DNA of 64,000 nt, taken from the NCBI GenBank assembly GCA_964036295.1, contig OZ038470.1:4699001-4763000 (forward strand), read 5' to 3'. Made by a program: the position numbers and the translations under genes. Position 1 is the first letter of the stretch. Each line of letters begins with the position of its first letter. The notes under the pieces are model-generated. The model made no database searches. It was not told where the DNA came from and saw only the letters and a list, made by a program, of their open reading frames with translations. This document shows positions 1 through 10,500 of this stretch, piece after piece. Source of the DNA: Plumapathes pennacea (taxonomy: Eukaryota > Cnidaria > Anthozoa > Antipatharia > Myriopathidae).

Positions 1-600
1 ATGTTTCCGAGTTCCCATTTCTCAGTTCGCGTTCAAGTTTGCATTGAGGCTTATCTCGACCGAGTCTTTTTCAATGGTAATTATATCGGTGCTATTAATC
101 TTAGATGGCTTATACAGACAGGGTGGCTATTGTAACAGAAAACGCACTCTAACTATTTGCATACTGTGAGGACATTGCGGGTAATCAGAGCAGAGCAAAC
201 AACTTGCTACAACTGTGCACAAAGTTGTCAACAATCAAACTCCTCCATATCTCAAAAACTGTTTCACTAAGACAAATCTGATTCATAATCACAACCTGAG
301 AAACTCAGGCCTTTTCATACAGAAACCCAAAACTGAAGCAAAGAAGAAAACCTTTGACTATCGAGGGGCAGTTTTGTAGAATGGTATTCCCAATTATACC
401 AGAAACTCGAATTTGTTAGCACAATTTTATAGAGAACTTGATATGTAATAAATACTAATAGTTACTCCTATTTATAACTATACTTGTAAATAATTTGCTT
501 AACACACGGCTCCCTGGTAGAGCATAATTGCTACATTGTAAAATTTAGTAATGTGAAGAGATACCGTATTTAAATAAAGATTCACTGTTTAGTTTAGTTC
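1..600. other. Intergenic sequence with no recognised feature
   Basis: No open reading frame with a recognisable domain and no repeat structure stands out here. The stretch is AT-rich, with a canonical AATAAA near 576 on the plus strand, but no gene to attach it to. It lies beyond the 3' flank of receptor copy A. Confidence 0.4.
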
Positions 601-601
601 A

Positions 602-846
602 GGGCCCGGTTTTTCGAAAGTCGATTAAGCTAATCCAGGAATAACGAAATTCTTTTTCTCGGCCTCTCTGCCAATATACTGCAGGATTTTGTTCGAAGAT
701 GGATTAGAAAGCTTGTTCCAGCTTACAACGTTATCAAGAAATTAAGTCGTTGTGGACGAAACTTTCACGTTTTTAGGCTTATAAATGACAAGAAAGTTTA
801 GACCTAATCCAGGATTAGCCTAATCGGGCTTTGAAAAACTGGGCCC
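602..846. mobile_element. MITE-like element with GGGCCCGG termini
   Basis: The left end reads GGGCCCGGTTTTTCGAAAG and the right end is its imperfect inverse (CTTTGAAAAACTGGGCCC), with an inner inverted pair CGATTAAGCTAATCC / GGATTAGCCTAATCG. Two related copies sit in receptor copies B (about 24767-26142, split by a solo LTR) and C (about 45598-45993, split by another LTR). No coding capacity. The short inverted ends suggest a non-autonomous DNA transposon; the family is not assigned. Confidence 0.7.
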
Positions 847-847
847 A

Positions 848-1324
848 GTACTGTGTCCTGAGATTTCTGGTCATATAGTGCGCACGTGCTCAAAAACGAA
901 TTTGGCGACTGACATGCGCGTGCATGGGTTGACGTAGAATTCCTGTGATTTTGACAACTTTGGTATAGTAACCGTGACAAAGGGCGTGTTTAAAAATACA
1001 GTGGGTTCCGAATTAAAAAACAAAAACGAGGAATGACCAATGTTTTTATCAAATACAAGCCATACTTTTAGGTATTCCAGTGGGAACTCGGCGAAATGTA
1101 AGTTGTTTCCAATGGGCTTGGCCCCGCAGTCTTCACAGTAAGGCCGAATTATATGGCGAACGCAAATGATATAATTACAACGAACCAGGAGTCACAGAGT
1201 CGCTGCTCCCGCATGTATCGGGTATTAAAACGTGGGCGTTTATAGAAATAGTAGCATTTTCCGCAGTTTAGCCTATCCCTCAACGGTGGGACTGATCTTA
1301 CTGATAAGCCGGGCGATTTCTAAG
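848..1324. other. Intergenic, nothing recognised
   Basis: No coding signal or repeat recognised between two short transposon-like elements. Confidence 0.3.
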
Positions 1325-1512
1325 TTAAACTGGTGTATCAACTAGGTGTTGATGAGGGTAATGGAACGCCGTAAAAGAGACAATAGCTGACGTTTCGAGC
1401 GCTAGCCCTTCGTCAGAGCTCTGACGAAGGACTAGCCGCTCGAAACGTCAGCTATTGTCTCTTTTACGGCGTTCCATTACCCTCATCAACACCTAGTTGA
1501 TACACCAGTTTG
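1325..1512. repeat. Foldback (palindromic) repeat
   Basis: A near-perfect palindrome centred near 1418. The left arm runs from AAACTGGTGTATCAACTAGG through GCTGACGTTTCGAGC to CGTCAGAGC, and the right arm is its reverse complement, ending in CTAGTTGATACACCAGTTT. Both arms are about 90 bp. It can form a long hairpin and looks like a non-autonomous foldback DNA element. A short frame that begins inside it at 1497 is not a gene. Confidence 0.75.
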
Positions 1513-1918
1513 TCTTCCGCCACGCCGACGCAGTCAACCTAGTTCTCTTAAGAGCTGGTATTACACTGATTTCTAAGTTAGGCTTCTGGTCGCTCCAGCG
1601 TCTCAGACGTCGACTAAAACAGCAAACGGTCATCAGTAAATCACTATCACAAAACAAACATCACCGGATGGCCGAAATCTATGCTTTATGAGTGAATATA
1701 CTTTGGATACAGGCCGCGACAAATGTGTATTCTAATTTCAGATCGGACTTACGGTGTCAACATTAGTGCTGCTGTTAAGGCAGGTGTAAAGGCAAGCTTA
1801 TCACAAGGGATTTTGTACCTGTTCTTAACGAGTAGGCGGTTTCATGAGAAAATGGAACAGACGATCGACCACTCAAGCCTGACTTGGCGAGAGCCAAACG
1901 GAGAACATTGCTGGCATA

Positions 1919-2032
1919 CAGTATAATTTACATACATACACCGACAACATGGTATACAGTATAATTTACATTCATACATATATAAACATGCAGACATACA
2001 GACATATACATACATACATATACATACAAACC
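1919..2032. repeat. CATA/CATACA microsatellite-like tract
   Basis: Irregular repeats of ACATACAT and a duplicated segment around TATACAGTATAATTTACAT. Simple-sequence DNA, no coding signal. Confidence 0.6.
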
Positions 2033-2125
2033 ATTGACTGTCGATTAGTCGATCAATAACAGTTCGTACCGTTCCGTTTGGGAAGGGAAAAATTGCCCTT
2101 TCTCAAGCACGTCCTCAGACCGCTC

Positions 2126-5100
2126 AACAAAACTTAGCATATCTTATCTTGGGAATCAGCGCAACTTTCGGCCCGTTCACACTTGGAAGACTGAATTGCA
2201 AGACAAGTGTGAACACTGAGATCAACCAAACTACAATCTTTTTCAACAGCGTGAACGCGCATGATTTTAATACGAACGTGTTAGTGCCGATCCGATTCAC
2301 TCCCAAGAGTTATCAACTTTAATTTTCTCTTTCAGTTTCTCACCAGAAATACATCACACAGTAAGGAGAACTTGGTTTTTGATACTTGCTCGGATGAAAG
2401 CTGATTAAACTATATGTATCAGTTCTCACTACATAACTCGTACGTTTTCTTCTTAAAGGTTAAGAGATTCTGCCATTTTCAGCTTGGGAGTGAAAGGGTT
2501 AAACTACAGTAGAAACGAGATGGAGTATTCACGGATTTATGACGGCGATGTTTGAAATTTCGGGTTTGTCCGACTTACCTCCGTAAAATGGATTTGCATC
2601 CCAGTGTTTTAAGCACCACCTCACTCCACCGCCGGCGCGAAAGAGTTTCTACGGGGACAAAATTATGACAAAGAACGGTTTAACGTTGTAAAATATGGCT
2701 CATTTGATCCATTCTATATCTTCAAATAATCCCATGACTTGTCCCGCTTCACTGTAAGGTTCTGTGCTTATATTATTAGGACTTGTTTATATTTTGCAAT
2801 GTTTAGGGCCTCAGAATGGAAATCCTTAGACAATGACTAAGTCTTAGTCTTAAAGTCTCAGGAAGTGTACTGAACTGTAATCTTGAAAGCCGCAATATAA
2901 TGTATGCTACACGAAATATAATCCTCGACGACAATGTTGATTTTTCTGTCTTCTCTTCAAAAAGGGTTGGATTAAATTTAAAGCATTGTCTGAACGGTGA
3001 CTTCCTAAATATAGCTGATACATCAACGTGACAAACTACTGCACATACTGTTGCTGGAGCACGGCCTGAAAACTTCGTAATCTATGTTTGAAACACCACT
3101 GTGACAACAACAAATTTTGTCAACATTTTTTGTGGTCAACAATTTCATGAACACTGCTATTAGCATGCTTTCTTTGACGATTTACGGGCTAAAAGGTTTT
3201 CGTGGTTGATTCGGCTAAGTGTTCACCACGTACAACTTTTTTTCGTTGGGTTGAAAACGTCAATGCTCTCTTAGGCCGGAGAACGCGCACTAAAAAATAA
3301 TTACGACATACATTAGGGTCTATGCGATTCAGTCACCGATAATGCATCAGGAAATATCTGCACGTGCGATTCAGCTTATGAACATACGATTTTTGACAAA
3401 CAGAAATGAAGAGATAGCTTGTTATGTTATCCAAGCAGCAGTGACGCAGTGACCTCACGCTAACAAACTTGCCGGGAGAACTTGTCGGAACAATGGTTTT
3501 CGATCAATTTTTCATAGCGTCCCTCAATAATCCAAGCATAAGTACACGGATATAGTCCTAAATACCCAGGCAGCAATTAATCTAACTCGAAATTGGGCTG
3601 GGATCAGTTTCGATAAATTTTGAAAATTCTGCGGTGAATGTGGCTGAGACATTTCGGTACAAAACTCCTTTACCGCCATGTTATCGCGTATACAAATTGC
3701 AAAATTCTCCGCCGAGGTGGTGACTCTGAAGATATGTCCGACGACTAACACGAGATTTAAGTGGGAAGAAAATGGGTTAGAATTTGAAATGTGTAAAGTA
3801 TATTGGGAAGGCGCACATAAACTTATTTTGTGTCTTTTCCCTCATAAACCAACACGCACAAAACCATGCAGTGGGAAATAGCAATTAGAATTTGAAATGT
3901 GTAAAGTATATTGGGAAGGCGCACATAAACTCATTTTGTGCCTTTTTCCTCATAAACCAACACGCACAAAACCAGTGGAAAATAGCAATTAGAGCCAATA
4001 CATAGAGGATCAAAATACAACAAAATGGAACGGAAAATGACAAATTCGTAGAATGCCGAGTATTGGAGAAGAGCACAAGATTATTCAAAACATAAGCAAA
4101 AATACAGTCTGACCATTCAAATAAAAGCATTGATGAGCATTTTACTATGGCACTGCTTGTTTTGAAATTCCTTTAAGTTGACAAAAATTTTCATAAATTA
4201 TACTAGAATCATGTCCTGCAGGACTCCCGGCTGTTGAATAATTGATAACCTCCCACTTCAGTCCTTTTTTCGCATGTGCACGACATTTCCCAAGTGCTTT
4301 AATTACTCAGGATCCTACAGTTCGATCCTATCTTTTTCTTCTAAGTGGTGTGGTTTTTTGACTTTGACTGATTCTTATCCAATCCTCTGAATCCATCAAA
4401 CCGACTGAGCGCGCACGTATTACTTTCACACTGATGTGTAAGTCATGTCAAAACATTTTGGGGTATTTCGCATGTCTTTTTCAGTGCAAACTTCCATTTG
4501 ATTCACCGAGGACTGAATAGAAAGATCGCTCAAATCGGCCATACGTGCCATATTTTACTTCCCCAGTGGCCACTCCTCAAGGCAGATAACTCCTTATCAA
4601 GCTACGCTAAGAGTGTTGACCAGCTGTGCAAGCGTTAAACATGAGGTCCTAGTGTTCATTTGTAAAACAAAAAGCTTGAAGCTTGATTATAAACAAACCA
4701 TGGTTACACACTGAGCTCTTTCGCCACGGAAGGAAAGGTCACTTTCCTAAATTATAGTAATCGCGCTACATGAAAAATCTATCTATATATATATATAGAA
4801 AAAAAAAATAGTAGCTTAGTAACTAAGCCAATCCTAAAGTTGCATTTAACAGAAGGGAAATCACACGCTGTGGAAAACGTATGCCTTCCTTTCGACCACA
4901 ACAAGTGCGACTCACGAGTCGCGTCGCACGAACCACTGAATTATGTTGGTCAATTCGGAATGAATACTGTGCCATAAAACAGTTATGAGCAAACTTTACA
5001 CGACTACATCTTAGGAATAAATCAACAGTTACAGCTGCAACAGTGTCAACACGAACAAGAAATCCCTCTGCTCACTCAAGCTATGATATCATACAATAGT

Positions 5101-7110
5101 GTATGGCCACGAAACCGGGGCAACGCGCCCTCAAATGGCGATTAACGTCTTACAAAACACCAAAAAGGTTAAAGCGAAGTAAACAATTCAATTAATTCCA
5201 TCCCCTCTAGGCCCCTCTACATGCCGTTACCTTACACGAGGTCGAGAAACGGAGAACGTGAACACACTTTTTCTGCCGCTGATGACTTAACATCCTCAAG
5301 CAAACCGGACGCACATGGCAATCAAAGCCCGCAAACTGTCAATCAACCCTCGTTTACAAGAAGAGTTGACATAAGCGTAGAAGTAATGAGTACATGATTT
5401 ATACAAAATACGTTTTTAAAAGTACCTCATTTCAATAATTTCCCTGGATAAACTGCCGCGCGAATAAAGTTATATGGCCCTGATACACAAACATAAACTT
5501 CGCTCAACAACGTGAACACTGCAAAATAATGCACACATTCAGAGATTTCATTTGAGTGGTCACATTTAGGTTTCACTTGATAGTTCAGGAGTTGGACATT
5601 ATCTGGTTTGAGTCGAAGTCGTATTGAGGGTCAGCGTTTTATAACTTCACCACTCGGCTGTGCACGTTCCTCAAAAGGGAAGAAGACAAACTGGCTTGAC
5701 TCTGCGAAGTGATTTTTATACATACTAAGGAATAAATCTAAATTCACCATGGTCGCCATATTAGCCGTGAATACAATTTGCTTGTACGCAAACATGGAGG
5801 ACGCAACCTACTGCACAATGAGTTAGCAGAACTGAATACTCTGACTTCAAAATATTGCCACGTTATTGTATTTTAGTAACTGTACAATCTTTATTATTTT
5901 ACTTTTCGCATGCAAGAAACAATTACTTTCAACATGAAAACTCTGTATGACATAATACCAGGATTAAGAGACTAACGAGACTAAAAAGAAATCTCTTATG
6001 GTAGTTTTTGGTCAGCGTATGTGACCGATCAAAAATATATTACATTTATTACCTAAGCTGGCTATCACAGGTAGCCAAAGCCCAACTTACACTTATTACA
6101 TTCATCAATTTTGTAAATAGGGTACAGATAAAATATTCTACGGGGCTCGACGATGATGATTATTAGTATTTACTATATACATACTGAGACATACTCACGA
6201 AAAAGCCATATCGTAAAATTTCGTACGCAAATGAGTTCTAGCCAATGAGAGGCCGCGAACGACGCTTTTCACACGCTCGCAAAGCCTCGCTCGTTCGTTT
6301 TATGATACTACCGTACGCACGCACTTTCCATGAAGTAATATCTATTACCATCATTATTATTATCTTGATGAAGAAGCATCTGTATGCTGACTTTTGTTAT
6401 TGTTCACGATATCGCTGTTTATCCACAGCAGTGTCCACCTTCAAGTCGTAGTTATCGCAAACCACGAAGTTATGTAGCTTGGATGTTACATTTCTTTCTG
6501 TGGAGTGTGTTTCTATGAAGCAATGACCATTAAGTTACACTCAGTTGCTTCGATGTTCTGCGAAGTGTTTCTTTGAAGTAATGACCACGAAGTTACACTC
6601 AGCTTTGATGCTCTACCCAGTCTTCTTTCTTCAAAGTGTTTCTTCGAACTAATCAGAGCAGTTACCCACTGTTATTTCGATGCTACTCTTCTATCTCTGA
6701 AGTGTTTCTTTAAAGAAGTCACCACAAGTTACACTCGATGCTTCGTTGATATACTCAGTCTTCTTTCTTCAAAGTGTTTTTTCGAAGTAATCGCCTCACA
6801 GTAACTTCGATGCTACTCTTCTTTCTATGAAGTGTTTCTCTGAAGTTGTCACCATGAAGTTACATTCAATTGCTTCGTAGTACTCAGTCTCCTTTCTTTG
6901 AAGTAATCACTACAAAGTTGCAGAGCTACTTAAATGTTCACTACCCTTCTGTCTGCGAAGTGTTTCTTCGAAATAATGGCAAAAAGTTAAACTCCATTGC
7001 TTACAAGTTGCTTTTTCCCTGCAAGTTGCTTGTCACCATATCACAATCGTTTGTTTCGGAGAAATCTTTCTGCGAAGTGTTTCTTTTTCCTGCGAAGTGT
7101 TTCTTCGCAG
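2126..7110. repeat. 3' flank of receptor copy A; segmental duplication of 38503-43490
   Basis: From AACAAAACTTAGCATATC at 2126 this 5-kb segment can be followed nearly base by base in 38503-43490 behind copy C, with only scattered substitutions and small indels (for example a longer A-run near 41170 and a small deletion near 42705). Behind copy B only the end nearest the gene (about 20470-21250) is recognisable. No conserved protein domain was found; short frames inside it are not preserved in a gene-like way. It is best read as non-coding flank carried along with the receptor duplication. Confidence 0.8.
3780..3992. repeat. Direct tandem duplication of about 110 bp
   Basis: The block from GAATTTGAAATGTGTAAAG to ACGCACAAAACC... 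occurs twice in a row (about 3780-3890 and 3890-3990). The same two-unit arrangement occurs at 40150-40362 in the duplicated flank of copy C, so it predates that duplication. Confidence 0.75.
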
Positions 7111-7115
7111 TAGTT
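6480..7115. repeat. Degenerate tandem repeat downstream of TIR stop, copy A
   Basis: Irregular repeats of about 50-60 bp built around GCGAAGTGTTTCTTCGAAGTA and AGTTACACTC, ending some 50 bp before the stop codon of the TIR exon (read on minus, just after the stop). GAAGTGTTTCTTC contains short inverted stems (CGAAG...CTTCG). The array occurs in the same place behind copies B and C, and probably lies in the 3' UTR or immediate 3' flank. Confidence 0.75.
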
Positions 7116-7168
7116 ACCAGACTCCTCCGGTGAAAGTAGGATGCACGAGGCCTAGTAAACCGACAACA

Positions 7169-7584
7169 TTAATCCGCCCGCAGAGCCTTGGCGAGGACGT
7201 CCCAAAGATAGGGTTTGACAATACTGCTCTCCCAGTCCAGGTATGTTCTGTCTCGCAACAAGGTTGGTATCTCGCATTCCTTTAATAGTATCGGGACGAC
7301 CACATGGGAACCAATGGCTGCTAATGCCGTCTGTATCTCATGCTTACACCATTTGCTTTGAATAAAGTCTGGTGAGAGAACAGCTAGTGTTTTTCTGCTG
7401 CTGTAAATCGCATCGCTGATGTTTTCCACTATAGTAGCTCCTGCTACAAAATCTCTGAAGTCGACACAGCAGAGAAACTCTCTCCGTTCCAGCTCTTCTA
7501 TCAGCTCTTGCACAAACTGAGTGTCTTTAGAGCTGTAGCAAACGAATACATCGTACTTTTTCTCGAAGTCGGTTTCTCCGCTCT
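7169..7584 (-). CDS. Terminal TIR exon of copy A
   Basis: Acceptor TTTTTGGTAG precedes GAGCGGAGAAACC; 137 codons then TAA. The TIR domain fills almost the whole exon: box 1 YDVFVCYSSKD, BB-loop region CVDFRDFVAG, strand LAVLSPDF, then SKWCKHE as in TLR/IL-1R TIRs. The usual BB-loop proline (RDxxPG) is alanine. Differs from copy C in only two residues near the N-terminus (D/Y before FEKK and Q/T in KDTQF). Confidence 0.9.
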
Positions 7585-10500
7585 CTACCAAAAATAAAGG
7601 AAAAAATGCGTAAGACAGCGCCAAAGTAAAACGCATATCGTTTTAAACTCTCTCCGCTCCAAGAAGTGATCAACTTAGATTTTCCATTTCAGTCTCTTAC
7701 CAGAAATATATTATACAGTATGAAAAACTTGGCATTTGAAGTTTGTTCAGACGACAGCTGATTGAACTATCAATACTCACTACACTAGTCGTACATTTTC
7801 TTGTTGAATGGTTGAGAGAATTTGTATTCGACGCAGTGCGGTCATCGCACAATTCAAGTCATTCAGTGCAACGCTCTTCAAATCTCAAGACTAGGACTCG
7901 ATACTCAACCACAAGTTAGTTGCATCCATTTTTATGACATAGTGTGCACAAGAATAACGGGACTTGCACACGAGGTGAGTTAAACCGAGTTAGATTGCAA
8001 TGGCGACTAGCGTTGAGAAAAGGAAGTGACGTCAGGAAAGTGCAGTATTTCGGCGGTGTTGTATTTTTTAAGGCTGAACGAGTTTAGTGAGCATATCCTT
8101 TTTTCACTGCTTTCATAAAGAAATTATGAACTTTCCACGTGTGAGTACGTACAAGTCAAGATTGCACGCACGCTTAATAATTACGTATTATCTAACTCCC
8201 TCGTAACATGCCTACATGTGATTTGTTGTTGTTGTTTTTATCTCTTAGCAACGTTCAACACGGCTGTATTTTCTGCACGTTACTATGCGATATTCGTACA
8301 TTATTAAAGAAGTTGGATAATAAAACATTAATATAATTCTGTTTCTTACCTGGGATACGCCAATTATTATCTTTCTCCGAATAAGCAGGTTCATAATGAA
8401 TCGGGTGACGGATGTTCATTATCTCAACACCTCCAGTAGAAACTGAACGTCTCCTTACCAAACAGTGGTGTAAACCGACCGCCAGCACAACAACTACTAA
8501 GACACTTGCCGGTACAGAAATATACCAGACCATATCTGTTGGTGCGGAACCTAAAAAAAACCAAACCAAACCAAAACTATAATTATTACTATATATTAGG
8601 AATTACGTGTACTACATAGTACTACTACCTGAAGAAAAACAATTTACTATAATTGTAACCACGGTACTTCCACTATGCAACTACTGCTGCGGCTAGCTAG
8701 TGTTACTACTATCTGGTGCTCAAAATACTCGTTCAATAATAACATCATTACTACGGCACTAACCTGGTATGCAGTCACTGGAAGATGTTAAGCCAGGTGG
8801 AGACTCCATTAAGTTGTTCCCAAAATTGTTTGGACATGGTGTACATTCATAAGTCACGTTGTTTGTGCCATCATTGTATGTCCCGGGTGGACACGAGTGC
8901 TTTTTATTTGCCCCGGGTGGACAGTAGTGTCCCTTTGGGCAGGGGACTGCAAAAACAACACTGAACACAATCAGACAGACATACAGATGATATTCAAAGA
9001 GCTATACACAATGAAACAATCTATTTTGATTTACTCCAGTTGAATTTTCTTTAAGACGGACACCTCTCAAAATGGACAGTTGGAGCTGGTCCCAAGGGTG
9101 TCTGTCTTAGTGAGAGTTGACTGCATTGACAAATGACTTCCAGTTTTACAGCAACAAAGCTGGTGTTGCAAGGTAATAGTTCTTAAACATGGGTAAGTTT
9201 ACTAATTTATTTCAGGCCCAAAGAATACAGAATGTGCAGTACATCTCATTGAGAACTTTAAACCTGAACAAAACTATGCATAACTGTAAGTAATCTATAG
9301 CTGAGAGCTTTCATTTGGCAATTTTGAGCATTGATTGCAATAAAAACGAGACAGATCTTGTACCAAGAAAACTCTTCTGTGATTATGAAATTTTGTCCAT
9401 TTTTTGAAAGACCTTGATACCAATCATCTTTCACTGTAATGCCCACCTTTAAAACTCACAAAACTCTCGGAGAACCAGAGGCCAATTCAATAAAGCATTT
9501 ACAAGTGTATCTTACAAGTTGGGCCATTTTTCTCACATGTTAAAATACACTTTAATCCAATAACACGGCCAAATAATGTTCCATTCATGTTTTTAAGACC
9601 TGTATCTGTAACCTTTTGCAGACGTTTCTCAAATTAGATTCTGTCTAGTGGTGTTTGAAGAATGGTCCAGCTCGTAAATTATACTTGTAAATTTTTATTA
9701 AATTTAACCCAGGAGGATAAATGTTACTGATATCTAGCTATTATGTATTTGGGGGTGCACAGAAGACCTAGGTTGGGCCTTGGTGTTTTGTGCTGAATCA
9801 TGTTGCCAAATGTTGGATTTTGACAAGGATAAAGTAAGGCAGCCAATGTAATGACGACTGTACCAATGTTATAATTTTAATGGCTAATTTATTCTCTCAG
9901 GAAGGTAATATTCTTTACAAGAATTTGATGCACCATTTGGTCTTATTTGATAAGCCCCCCTTCCCCCCAAAGGGCCATTAGAGCATTTATGGTATACTAT
10001 ATTTTGTATGCATCGATTGTTAAGTTAAGGTGCATGGCTGGCCTGATCTTAATATTGTAAGACATAACTTAGACATGCTTACCTACATCCAGGTCAGCTG
10101 ATTTGTAGACCCAGTTAAACTTGTTTACCATTAATACGCACGTATAACTTCCTGCATCTGTTGCAGAGACATTATTTATTTCCAGAGAAGTTGTCATATA
10201 TTTATAGGGTTTTTCTTGTGGATGGTGTTTGTAAACAAAATGTCCATCCTCATCTATCCATTGTCCAGATTTTAAAAAACTGATAGTTCCATCCTCTGCT
10301 ATGGCTGAGCATGTCATATTGACAGATCCACCAGTAAATGCTTCAACTGGTTTAAAAGATGTGATTTTTGGAGCAGGTTCAAAAGATATGATTTGTAAAG
10401 CACTAGGTAGACCTGTGTGGCAAAAGGATACACAAAGATTAGGAGTGTAGTTACAGTACCAGACTACTGCCAATGCTCTTCTGGGTTAACCCTTTTACCC

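Noticed and set aside
3524-4130. Frames in the duplicated 3' flank (also 39992-40500)
   Set aside because: They overlap each other on both strands and repeat because the DNA is a 110-bp tandem duplication within a segmental duplication; no domain.
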